Assembly (NCBI RefSeq): GCF_003056725.1
Contig: NZ_QBKZ01000016.1
Location: forward strand, 62,001 to 126,000
Direction of reading: 5' to 3'
Length of the DNA stretch: 64,000 nt
Origin: Mangrovicoccus ximenensis
GTDB taxonomy: Bacteria > Pseudomonadota > Alphaproteobacteria > Rhodobacterales > Rhodobacteraceae
Shown here: in pieces, positions 25,733 to 33,435 of the stretch
How positions within the stretch are numbered: the first letter of the stretch is position 1
Layout: each line of letters starts with the position of its first letter
The notes under the pieces: model-generated
The model's input: only the letters and a program-made list of their open reading frames with translations
The model's database searches: none
What the model was told of the DNA's origin: nothing
Made by a program: the position numbers and the translations under genes

Positions 25733-26497
25733 TCAGATCGCGATCTCGCGGTTCTGCCTGGCCTTCTCCCAGGGCATTGCGGCATGCGCCAGGACGCTGA
25801 CCGCCGTGTTCATCAGCACCGACATGGCGATGATCGCGGCCAGCGCGGCGAAGACGCCGGCGGTGTTGAACTGGCTGGAGGCATGGGACAGCAGGTAGCC
25901 GAGCCCGCGGTTCGCGGCGATCATCTCGCCGACGATCGCGCCGATCATGGCATAGGGCACCGACAGCCGCAGCCCGGTGAACACCCAGACGATGGCGGAG
26001 GGCAGAACGACCTTGCGCAGCGCGTCGCCCTCGTTCGCCCCCATCAGCCGCAGGATGTTGATCAGCTCGGGACTGACGCTGCGCACTCCGGTATAGGTGT
26101 TGAGGAACACCAGGAAGAAGACGATGGTGCCGGTCAGCAGGATCTTCATTTCGATGCCGATGCCGAACCAGATGATGAACAGCGGCGCGAGCGCGATCTT
26201 GGGGATGCTGTAGAACGCCATGATGAAGGGGTTGAGCAGCTCGGCAAGGCGCTCGGCCCGTCCCAGCACCATGCCCAGGACCATGCCCGCCAGCGCCCCG
26301 AGGACGAAGCCCGCCAGCGCCTCGATCGCGGTGATGCCGGCATGGAAGAAGATGCTGCCGTCCATCACCCAGTCGAGGAAGGTCTCCGCGATCTTGCTGG
26401 GCTTGCTGACCAGGTATTCCTGGATGAGGCGGCCCGAGGCGATTTCCCAGAACGCCAGGAGCGCCGCGAGAATGGCGAAACGCGAAAGGATCATCAT
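25733..26497 (-). CDS. ABC transporter permease (NitT/TauT type)
   Basis: This 254-residue inner-membrane permease has about six transmembrane segments and the BPD EAA loop (ILRLMGANEGDALRKVVLP near 165), with PKIALAPLFIIWFGIG earlier, typical of SsuC/TauC/RibX-like proteins. Tandem ATGs at 26497/26494 follow the stop of the ATPase gene within a few bases, so the two are co-translated. No substrate-binding protein gene is next to them, so the substrate is unknown. Confidence 0.88.
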   Translation of the reverse strand: MMILSRFAILAALLAFWEIASGRLIQEYLVSKPSKIAETFLDWVMDGSIFFHAGITAIEALAGFVLGALAGMVLGMVLGRAERLAELLNPFIMAFYSIPKIALAPLFIIWFGIGIEMKILLTGTIVFFLVFLNTYTGVRSVSPELINILRLMGANEGDALRKVVLPSAIVWVFTGLRLSVPYAMIGAIVGEMIAANRGLGYLLSHASSQFNTAGVFAALAAIIAMSVLMNTAVSVLAHAAMPWEKARQNREIAI

Positions 26498-26500
26498 GTG

Positions 26501-27337
26501 TCAGCCCCCGCACTGCGCTGCGGCCGGCGCCATTTCGTCCCACAGGCGCGCGGTCATCCCGACATAGTCGGCGTTGTGGCGGATGCCGAAGAGGTCGCGC
26601 TCGCGCGGCAGCGGGATGTCCAGAACCTCCTTGATCGTGCCCGGACGGCCGGCGAAAACCACGCAGCGGTCGGCCAGCGCCACCGCCTCGTCGAGGTCAT
26701 GCGTGACGAACAGCACCGTCTTGTTCAGCTTGGCGACGATCCGCCGGATTTCCATCTGCATCTTCAGCCGGAGCTGCGCGTCGAGCGCGGCAAACGGCTC
26801 GTCGAAGAGCAGCGTCTCGGGGTCGTAGGCCAGCAGCCGCGCCAGGGCGCAGCGCTTGCGCATGCCGCCCGAAAGCTCGCCGGGATAGCTGGCCCCGAAC
26901 CCCGCCAGGCCCACCAGTTCCAGGAGCTCCTCCACCCGCGCCCGGATCTGCGGCCGCGGCATCCGCGCGATCTCCAGCGGCACGGCGATGTTGCGCTCCA
27001 CGGTCCGCCAATGCAGGAGATGGTCGCTCTGGGTCATGTAGCCGACCTTGCGGTTGTAGGGCCGGACCAGCTCTCCGCGATAGGTCACCCGGCCTTCCGT
27101 CGGCTCGAACAGCCCCGCGGTCATGTTGAGCAAGGTCGACTTCCCGCAGCCGGACGGGCCGACGAGCGTGATGAATTCGCCTTCGGCGACCGAAAGGGAA
27201 ACTCCGTGCACCGCCTGCAGGGCGCCGAACGACTTCGACACGCCCTCGAACCGCACCAGCTCCTCCTTCGGCACGGCCTCCGGATGCCGGCTTGCCATGG
27301 ACATGGCCTCCGCTGACTCAAGCTTCATCTTCGTCAT
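26501..27337 (-). CDS. ABC transporter ATP-binding protein (NitT/TauT type)
   Basis: This 278-residue ATPase drives the adjacent permease. It has Walker A LVGPSGCGKSTLLNMTAG, Q-loop MTQSDHLLHW, signature ELSGGMRKRCALARLLAYDP, Walker B TLLFDEPFAALDAQ and the H-loop FVTHDLDEAVALADR. Starts at 27337 and 27328 are both possible: GGAGGAG lies directly before the first and about 11 bp before the second. The upstream neighbour, where a binding protein would be expected, is non-coding sequence and an IS3 remnant, so the operon looks beheaded. Confidence 0.88.
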   Translation of the reverse strand: MTKMKLESAEAMSMASRHPEAVPKEELVRFEGVSKSFGALQAVHGVSLSVAEGEFITLVGPSGCGKSTLLNMTAGLFEPTEGRVTYRGELVRPYNRKVGYMTQSDHLLHWRTVERNIAVPLEIARMPRPQIRARVEELLELVGLAGFGASYPGELSGGMRKRCALARLLAYDPETLLFDEPFAALDAQLRLKMQMEIRRIVAKLNKTVLFVTHDLDEAVALADRCVVFAGRPGTIKEVLDIPLPRERDLFGIRHNADYVGMTARLWDEMAPAAAQCGG

Positions 27338-27339
27338 CT

Positions 27340-27664
27340 CCTCCGATTTGCGTCGCCGTTCCTGTCGGCGATCATGTCATTTTCGGGTGCAACAGCCGTG
27401 CCACGCATCCGGAAAACACGGCCGTTCCAGGTATCGCAGTCCCCTCGGGGCAGACCGTGCGGCACGCCCCCAAGTCCTTTTGCATGAAAGGAAAACACGG
27501 CCGAAAGGCGGCGCGCTCCGGCGAGGCCTTCCGGCAGCCGGAGAGATCGGGGGGCGGCTCCGGACACCGGCCAGACGCTCCGTCCGGCCGGGCCGCAGCG
27601 GCCATGGCCGACCAAGCCACCCGTGCCGCGCAAGGCATCGAACGACGGTGACAATTGCCCTGCA
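27340..27664. other. No gene recognised upstream of the ABC operon
   Basis: This 0.3 kb segment must hold the ABC operon promoter but shows no clear motif. It adjoins the IS3 remnant. Confidence 0.4.
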
Positions 27665-27877
27665 CGAGGGGAGACCGCGCCGATGGAGAGCGTCTTCGGA
27701 TCGCTGGAGACCGGGCTGGTCCACCGCACGAGGTTCCGGCCGCGACAGGAGGCCAAGGCCACGCTGTTCGAATTCATCGCCATCTTCCGCAACCGGCACC
27801 GGCGCCACTCCAGCATCGGCGACCGGCCCCCTGCGCAGGCAAGGATCGACATGGCCGCCAAGATGGCCACAGAGTGA
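27665..27877 (+). mobile_element. IS3-family transposase OrfB C-terminal remnant
   Basis: From 27683 the frame reads MESVFGSLETGLVHRTRF, then EFIAIFRNRHRRHSSIGD and RPPAQARIDMA before TGA. This is the end of the IS3-family integrase core, including the last catalytic-Glu neighbourhood (ESVFGSLETGL). The rest of OrfB, OrfA and the left end are missing. A short GGGGGAAACTC-like stretch after the stop may be what remains of the right end. Confidence 0.8.
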
Positions 27878-28006
27878 ATATCGCCCCAGTCAGAGATCCG
27901 GGGGGAAACTCAGTCCACGCGCAGGGGCGCACTCCAGAGGGCTCGGGCTGGGCCGTCGGCGCCCGCGACATGGTCCTGCGTCGGCTGCCGGGGCGCGGCT
28001 GAGGCG

Positions 28007-28705
28007 TCAGCGGATCTTCACCGAGACCGTGCCGACGCCCTCGACCATGCCTTCGAGCAGGTCGCCCATCAGCACCGGGCCGACTCCCGAGGGCGTGCCG
28101 GTCATGATCAGGTCGCCGGGGCGCAGCGTGAAGCTCTGCGAGATATGGGCGATCATCTCCGGGACGGACCAGATCATCTGGCCGAGATCGCCCTCCTGCT
28201 TGAGGTTGCCGTTCACCCTGAGCGCGATGCGCCCGGCGACCGGGTGGCCGGTCCGGGCGACGGGATGGATCGCGCCGATCGGGGCCGAGCCGTCGACGGC
28301 CTTGGCGGTTTCCCAAGGGCGGCCCATCGACTTGGCCGTCGCCTGGATGTCGCGCAGCGTCATGTCGAGCCCGACGCCGTAGCCCCAGACATGTGCCAGC
28401 GCATGTTCGGCATCGATATGCGACCCGCCGCGGCCGATCGCGGCCACCAGCTCGACCTCGTGATGCACGTCCGAGGAATGGCGCGGATAGGTGAAGTCGG
28501 TGCCGGGCGGGCAGACCGCGGTGTTCGGCTTCATGAAGAAGAACGGCGGCTCGCGGCTGGAGTCGTGCCCCATCTCGGCGGCATGGGCGGCGTAGTTGCG
28601 GCCGATGCAGAAGATCCTCCCGACCGGAAAGACGGCCTCCTCTCCGGCGACGGGCAGCGTGACGGGCACGGGCGGCGCAACGGCGAAGCTTGGGTCCTGG
28701 GTCAT
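28007..28705 (-). CDS. Fumarylacetoacetate hydrolase (FAH) family protein
   Basis: This 232-residue enzyme of the FAH/fumarylpyruvate hydrolase family probably cleaves a 2,4-diketo acid or decarboxylates oxaloacetate. Motifs are FCIGRNYAAHAAEMG near 32, PPFFFMKPNTAVCPPG, the metal ligands in HHEVELVAAIGRGG (Glu-x-Glu) and DMTLRDIQATAKSMGRPW, and IMTGTPSGVGPVLMGD near the end. The start MTQDPSFAVAPPVPV at 28705 is the first ATG. It stands alone between an IS remnant and a MobA-like fragment. Confidence 0.88.
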   Translation of the reverse strand: MTQDPSFAVAPPVPVTLPVAGEEAVFPVGRIFCIGRNYAAHAAEMGHDSSREPPFFFMKPNTAVCPPGTDFTYPRHSSDVHHEVELVAAIGRGGSHIDAEHALAHVWGYGVGLDMTLRDIQATAKSMGRPWETAKAVDGSAPIGAIHPVARTGHPVAGRIALRVNGNLKQEGDLGQMIWSVPEMIAHISQSFTLRPGDLIMTGTPSGVGPVLMGDLLEGMVEGVGTVSVKIR

Positions 28706-28870
28706 GGCGGGTCCTTTCGGGATGGTCTCGGGGCCGCGTGTCCTGGGCGCGGCTGGCCAGAGTGAAACCACATGCGCGGGCCGGACGGTGTGCGGTGCTT
28801 CGCCGCGCATGGGGGCTTGCGCCTGCTGCATGGCCGGGCAGGATCGGCGTCGGACCATGGAGGACAGGCA

Positions 28871-28985
28871 ATGGCGGAACGTTGGGTGGGCGCGGTGCTG
28901 GCGGCGGGGCGCTCGGCGCGGTTCGGACCGGAAGACAAGCTGGCGGCGCCGCTCGGCGGCCGGGCGCTGGCAGCCCGGCTCGGCG
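28871..28985 (+). pseudogene. MobA-like nucleotidyltransferase N-terminal fragment
   Basis: ATG 28871 encodes MAERWVGAVLAAGRSARFGP then EDKLAAPLGGRALA, the nucleotide-binding start of MobA/MocA-like NTP transferases (LAAGxSxRFG-x-DKL). At about 28985 the sequence changes to the reverse complement of znuA. Only about 38 of some 190 residues remain. Confidence 0.65.
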
Positions 28986-29818
28986 GCATCGCCCAGCGAC
29001 AGCGCTCCGGCGGCCTCGGCGCCGAAGGCGGCCTCGAAATAATGGTAGGCATCGTGGAAGACGACGAAGGGACGGCCCTCGACCGGTGCCAGCAGCGCAG
29101 CCGCCTCCGCGGCAGCCGCCGCGATCTCGGCCTTCCCGGCCTCGGCATTCGCCGCATAGGCCGCGGCATTCTCCGGATCGAGCTCGCCCAGCTCGGCGGC
29201 AATCGCGCCGAGCCACAGCGCGGCATTCTCCGGGTCCAGCCAGGCATGCGGATCGGCACCGCCATGATCATGCCCATGCGCGTCGGCATGGGCCTCCTCA
29301 TGGCCGTGGCCGTCCTCCTCCGCGTGGTCCCCGTCATGGCCGTGCCCGCCGTCATGGCCATGCCCGTCATGCCCGTCCTCTTCGGCATGCTCCTCATGGC
29401 CGTCATCGCCATGGCCGTCCTCGCCATGGCCGCCCTCGCCATGATGGTGCGCCTCGAAGGTCGCGCCCTCGCGGAAGGCCAGCAGATGGGTCTCCGGCAC
29501 CGCCAGCAGCTCCATCACATGCGCGCCGCCCGCGAGGCTGCCGATCGGGCGCTCCAGCCAGGGGGTCAGCGCTTCTCCGACCCAGACCACCAGATCGGCG
29601 CGCTCCAGCACCGCCGCCTCGGAGGGGCGCAGCGCGTAGCCATGCGGCGAGGCGCCGGGCGGCACCACCAGATCCGGCGTGCCGAGGCCCTGCATCACCC
29701 GCGCCACAAGCCCGTGGACCGGCGGGATGTCCGTCGCCACATGGGGCACTTCGGCGGCAGCCATGCCCGCCCCGCCCAGAAGCAGCCCCGCCGCGATCAC
29801 CGTCATTCTCGTCCGCAT
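28985..29818 (-). pseudogene. znuA: ZnuA zinc-binding protein, C-terminally truncated
   Basis: This periplasmic zinc-binding component of the ZnuABC importer has a signal peptide (MRTRMTVIAAGLLLGGAGMA). It also has the zinc-site region PPGASPHGYALRPSEAA, a long His/Asp/Glu-rich acidic loop at about residues 120-185, DPHAWLDPENAALWLG and FHDAYHYFEAAFG. The frame breaks off after GALSLGDAAEPG, where a MobA-like fragment abuts. The C-terminal lobe of about 60-80 residues with the last ligand is lost. A Zur-type palindrome lies right at its start, divergent from zur-znuC-znuB. Confidence 0.85.
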
Positions 29819-29820
29819 GA

Positions 29821-29835
29821 TGTTACCTTATAACA
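29821..29835. promoter_or_regulatory. Zur box 1 (znuA side)
   Basis: TGTTACCTTATAACA has perfect TGTTA/TAACA arms and begins 3 bp upstream of the znuA start codon, so a bound Zur would cover its ribosome binding site. Confidence 0.65.
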
Positions 29836-29858
29836 GATCAGGGCCCCTTGCTATGGCG

Positions 29859-29872
29859 TATCGTATAACATA
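29859..29872. promoter_or_regulatory. Zur box 2 (zur side)
   Basis: TATCGTATAACATA is a partial palindrome sharing the ATAACA half-site with box 1, 32-45 bp upstream of the zur GTG start. The two boxes would control the divergent transcripts. Confidence 0.5.
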
Positions 29873-29903
29873 TCAACCCCCAAACCTGCGAAGGAGATGT
29901 CCT

Positions 29904-30383
29904 GTGCCGGAACCCAGCTTCACCCCCCATGATCACGGTGCCTGCATCTCGCACGGCGTCGATACCGCCATGCGCCAATGCCGCGAGGCCGGGCTGAAGA
30001 TGACCCCCGTGCGCAAGCGCGTGCTGGAGATCCTGCTGGAGGAGCACCGCGCCATGGGCGCCTACGAGATCCTCGACCGGCTGCGCGAGGAGGGGCTCGG
30101 CTCGCAGCCGCCGGTCGCCTACCGGGCGCTCGACTTCCTCACCGCCAACGGCTTCGTCCACCGGATCGAGCGGCTCAACGCCTTCGTCGCCTGCACCCAT
30201 GGCGGCGACGACCATACGCCCGCCTTCCTGATCTGCCGCGCCTGCAACCGCGTCGCCGAGACCGACAGCACGCTGACCCGCAAGGCGCTGGCCGAGTCGG
30301 CCAAGGGCATCGGCTTCTCGGTCGAGCGCGCCGCCGTCGAGGCCGAGGGCCTCTGCCCGGCCTGCCGCGGGGCCGCCGAATGA
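29904..30383 (+). CDS. zur: Zinc uptake regulator Zur (Fur family)
   Basis: This 159-residue repressor has a winged-helix domain (AGLKMTPVRKRVLEILLEEH, residues about 28-47; AYEILDRL; PPVAYRALDFLTANGFVHR). The metal-binding domain contains ACTHGGDDHTPAFLICRACN and a second Cys pair in GLCPACRG near the end, giving the structural CxxC zinc site. GTG 29904 is chosen because AAGGAG lies 7 bp upstream. The TGA overlaps the znuC ATG, and znuA is divergent, so Zur sits in the regulon it controls. Confidence 0.92.
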   Translation: MPEPSFTPHDHGACISHGVDTAMRQCREAGLKMTPVRKRVLEILLEEHRAMGAYEILDRLREEGLGSQPPVAYRALDFLTANGFVHRIERLNAFVACTHGGDDHTPAFLICRACNRVAETDSTLTRKALAESAKGIGFSVERAAVEAEGLCPACRGAAE

Positions 30384-31144
30384 CGCTGGTCTCGATCACC
30401 GGGCTCGATGTCCGGATGGACGGGCGGCCGGTGCTGACCGGGGTCGATTTCGAGATTTCCGGCGGCGAGATCGTCACGCTGGTCGGTCCGAACGGCTCGG
30501 GCAAGACCACGCTGATGCGCGCGGTGATCGGCGCCGTGACGCCCGCCGCAGGCAAGATCCGGCGCAAGCCGGGGCTCCGGATCGGCTATGTCCCGCAGAA
30601 GCTGCATGTCGACCCGACCCTGCCGCTGACCGTCGGGCGCTTCCTGTCGCTGCCGGTGCGGTTCAGCCGGTTCGAGACCCGCGCCGCGCTGGAACAGGCC
30701 GGCGCCGCGCTGCTCTATGACCGGCAGATGTCCGAGCTGTCGGGCGGGCAGTTCCAGCGCGTGCTGCTGGCGCGCGCGCTTCTGACCCGGCCCGACCTGC
30801 TGATCCTCGACGAGGCGACGCAGGGGCTCGACCAGCCCGGCTCCGCCGCCTTCTACCGCCAGATCGAGACCATCCGCGACGAAACCGGCTGCGCGGTGCT
30901 GATGGTCAGCCACGAGCTGCATGTCGTCATGGCCGCCTCCGACCGGGTGGTCTGCCTCAACGGCCATGTCTGCTGCCACGGCACGCCGGAACATGTCTCC
31001 TCCGCCCCGGAATACCGCGCGCTTTTCGGCAGCGGCACGCAGGGCGCGCTGGCGCTCTACCGCCACGACCATGACCACAGCCATGAAAGCGCCTGCGGCC
31101 ACGACCATGCGCGCGAACACAGCCACGGAACCGCCGCCGAATGA
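30380..31144 (+). CDS. znuC: ZnuC zinc ABC transporter ATPase with His-rich tail
   Basis: This 254-residue ATPase has Walker A LVGPNGSGKTTLMRAVIG near 36, Q-loop YVPQKLHV, signature LSGGQFQRVLLARALLTRPD, Walker B LLILDEATQGLDQP and H-loop MVSHELHVVMA. The last 25 residues are unusually rich in His (HDHDHSHESACGHDHAREHS), which could bind zinc on the cytoplasmic side. It overlaps zur by ATGA and its stop overlaps the znuB ATG, so zur-znuC-znuB is translationally coupled. Confidence 0.92.
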   Translation: MTLVSITGLDVRMDGRPVLTGVDFEISGGEIVTLVGPNGSGKTTLMRAVIGAVTPAAGKIRRKPGLRIGYVPQKLHVDPTLPLTVGRFLSLPVRFSRFETRAALEQAGAALLYDRQMSELSGGQFQRVLLARALLTRPDLLILDEATQGLDQPGSAAFYRQIETIRDETGCAVLMVSHELHVVMAASDRVVCLNGHVCCHGTPEHVSSAPEYRALFGSGTQGALALYRHDHDHSHESACGHDHAREHSHGTAAE

Positions 31145-31695
31145 GCTTTCTCGACAGTTTCCTGATCCGCGCCGCCCTCGCCGGACTGGGCGTGGCGCTG
31201 GCCGCGGCGCCCCTGGGCTGCTTCGTCGTCTGGCGCCGCATGGCCTATTTCGGCGATGCCACCGCCCATGCCGCGATCCTCGGCGTCGCGCTGTCGCTGG
31301 CCTTCCAGGGCCCGATCCTCGCGGGCGTGCTGATCTGCTGCCTCGCCATGGCGACGGCGGTCACCGCCCTGTCGGGACGCGGCCACAGCAGCGACACGAT
31401 CCTCGGCGTCGCAGCGCATTCGTCGCTGGCCTTCGGGCTGGTCGCGGTCTCGCTGATCCCGGGCGCGCGGGTGGATCTGTCGGCCTATCTCTTCGGCGAC
31501 ATCCTCGCCGTCACCCGCGGCGACCTGGCGGTGATCTGGGGCGGCGGCGCGCTGGTGCTGGCTTTGCTCTGGTGGCGCTGGTCGGCGCTGCTGACCACGA
31601 CGCTGAACGGCGACCTCGCCCGCGCCAGCGGCATCGACCCGGAACGCGAGCAGCGCGTCCTGACCTTCGCGCTGGCGCTGGTCGTCGCCGTCCTG
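31141..31695 (+). pseudogene. znuB: ZnuB zinc permease, C-terminally truncated
   Basis: ATG 31141 overlaps the znuC stop. About 185 residues of the ABC-3 permease are present: MSFLDSFLIRAALAGLGVAL, FVVWRRMAYFGDATAHAAIL (family signature), AHSSLAFGLVAVSLIPG and RASGIDPEREQRVLTFALAL. The reading then merges into an unrelated adenylation-enzyme piece near 31700. Relatives have about 265 residues, so two or three helices are missing and the importer cannot be whole from this locus. Confidence 0.85.
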
Positions 31696-31715
31696 GCTCG
31701 GGGCCGCGGCGGCGG

Positions 31716-32446
31716 GCGGGCATGACCTGTCGAGCCTGCGCAGCATGCTGGTCGGCGGCGCCGCCTTTGCCGAAGCGAGCGCGCGCAAGGTGCCCCAGGT
31801 CTTCGGCTGCCGCCTGATCCAAGTCTTCGGCATGGCCGAGGGTCTGGTGAACTACACCCGCGCCGAGGACCCGCCCGGCACCGTCTTTGCCACCCAGGGA
31901 CGGCCGATCAGCCCGGATGACGAGATCCGCGTGCTCGGCCCCGACGGCCGGGAGGTCCCCGACGGCACGCCGGGCGAACTTGCGGTGCGCGGCCCCTACA
32001 CGTTCCGCGGCTACTACAAGGCCCCGGGCCACAATCTGGGCGCCTTCGATGCCGACGGCTTCTACCGCAGCGGCGACGTGGTGATCCGCCAGGCTTCGGG
32101 CCATCTGCGCGTCGTCGGGCGGGTCAAGGACCAGATAAACCGCGGCGGCGAGAAGATCGCGGCGGAGGAAATCGAGGCGCTGCTGCTGCGCCATCCGCAG
32201 ATCCGCCAGGCCGCGCTGGTCGCCGTTCCCGACCCGGTGCTGGGCGAGCGGAGCTGCGCGGTGATCGTCGCCGGCCCGGAGCTGCGCCCCGTCGACATCC
32301 GCCGCCACCTGATGGCCCAGGGCATCGCCGAATACAAGCTGCCCGACCGCGTCCGCATGGCGGACAGCCTGCCCCTGACCCCTGTCGGCAAGACCGACAA
32401 GACGCGCCTGCGCGAAGAGCTCACCGCGCCCGAAACCGCATCCTGA
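31716..32446 (+). pseudogene. entE: EntE/DhbE-type 2,3-dihydroxybenzoate-AMP ligase, C-terminal half
   Basis: The frame reads GHDLSSLRSMLVGGAAF, then VFGMAEGLVNYTRAEDPP (aryl-acid adenylation motif), VRGPYTFRGYYKAPGHN, DGFYRSGDVVI, GRVKDQINRGGEKIAAEEIE and PVGKTDKTRLREEL with the catalytic Lys. About 240 of some 540 residues are present; the N-terminal core is replaced by the znuB fragment. It preceded a free aryl-carrier protein, so a catechol-siderophore operon was cut here. Confidence 0.8.
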
Positions 32447-32457
32447 GGAGAGACCAA

Positions 32458-32709
32458 ATGACCGATGCAGCCCCTGCCCCCCTGACCCGCGCCTGGCTGG
32501 AGGCCCGCGTGGCCGAGATGGTCGTGGACCCGTCCGGGATCGACCCCGGGGAAAGCCTGCTCTTCTACGGGCTCGACTCGATCATGGTGATGGAATTCTC
32601 CGCCGAACTCGGCCGCCACGGCGTCGCGCTCGGCTTCGAGGACCTGGCGACCGAGCCGACGCTCGAGCGCTGGTGGCAGCTGATAGAGGCCCGGCGTGCT
32701 GCGGCCTGA
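32458..32709 (+). CDS. Stand-alone aryl carrier protein (siderophore biosynthesis)
   Basis: This 83-residue phosphopantetheine-binding protein has the attachment motif FYGLDSIMVMEF (Ser near residue 41) and the helical carrier-domain pattern. It starts 12 bp after the EntE-type stop behind GAGGAG. EntE-like enzymes load 2,3-dihydroxybenzoate onto such carriers, which are usually fused to isochorismatase (EntB); here the carrier is a free protein. It looks complete, but its partner enzymes are cut or absent. Confidence 0.8.
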   Translation: MTDAAPAPLTRAWLEARVAEMVVDPSGIDPGESLLFYGLDSIMVMEFSAELGRHGVALGFEDLATEPTLERWWQLIEARRAAA

Positions 32710-32784
32710 ACCGGCGCTGGCGCTGCGCCGCTATGGCGGCAGCCCCGAGGCAGGGGTGCCGATCCCCTGCCGCCTTGCCCGGGC
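32696..32784 (+). pseudogene. 5' fragment of the next siderophore-operon gene
   Basis: GTG 32696 overlaps the carrier-protein end and reads VLRPEPALALRRYGGSPEAG before the sequence becomes murJ at about 32785. About 29 residues are too few to identify; a siderophore assembly or accessory gene is expected from the context. Confidence 0.3.
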
Positions 32785-33396
32785 GAGTTCGCCCTCGCCC
32801 TGACCTTGCCGGCGGCGGTGGCGCTGATCGCCATTCCCGGCCCGCTGGTCTCGGTGCTGTTCCAGCGCGGCGCCTTCGACGCCTCCGACACCGCCGCCAC
32901 CGCGCTGGCCGTGGCGGTCTATGGCGCGGGCCTGCCGGCCTTCGTGCTGCAGAAGGTGATGCAGCCGCTCTATTTCGCGCGCGAGGACACCGTGCGGCCG
33001 TTCCGCTACGCGGTCTGGGCGATGGTCATCAACGCCGCGATCGCCATCGGCTTCGCCCCGGTCTTCGGCTTCATCGCCGCCGCCTGGGGCACAACGCTGG
33101 CGGGCTGGGGCATGGTGCTGCTGTTGTGGTGGGGGGCGCGCGACATGGGGCTCGCCGCCCGGTTCGACGACCGGCTGCGCCGCCGCATCCCGCGCCAGAT
33201 CCTCGCCAGCGTCATCATGGGCGCGGTTCTGATCGGCGCCGCCGCCGCGATGGACGATCTGCTGCATACCGGCGGCTGGCGCTATCTGGCGCTCGCGCTT
33301 CTGGTCGGGCTCGGCATGCTGTCCTATGCGGCGGCCTCGCATCTGACCGGCGCCTTCACGCTGCGCGACCTGAAATCGGCCACGCGGCGCGGCTAG
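32785..33396 (+). pseudogene. murJ: MurJ lipid II flippase, C-terminal fragment
   Basis: The frame EFALALTLPAAVALIAIPGP, LVSVLFQRGAFDASDTAATA, LQKVMQPLYFAREDTVRPFR and AAWGTTLAGWGMVLLLW corresponds to the last 200 residues or so of MurJ/MviN, with its late transmembrane helices. The first 300 or so residues are missing. MurJ is needed to move lipid II across the inner membrane, so another copy must exist or the junction is artificial. Confidence 0.82.
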
Positions 33397-33435
33397 GCCC
33401 TTGGGTTCCGCGCCAGGCCCGCTAGATCCCCGGGC

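Noticed and set aside
24710-27316. 868-codon open frame on the plus strand
   Set aside because: It is the antisense shadow of the LysR, permease and ATPase genes; its translation is His/Arg/Asp-rich without motifs, while the minus strand has complete family signatures.
29260-29460. Imperfect tandem repeat (GGCCAT-like units) that could be a CRISPR or VNTR
   Set aside because: It is the codon-level repetition of the His/Asp/Glu-rich metal loop of znuA, with no spacers of constant length.
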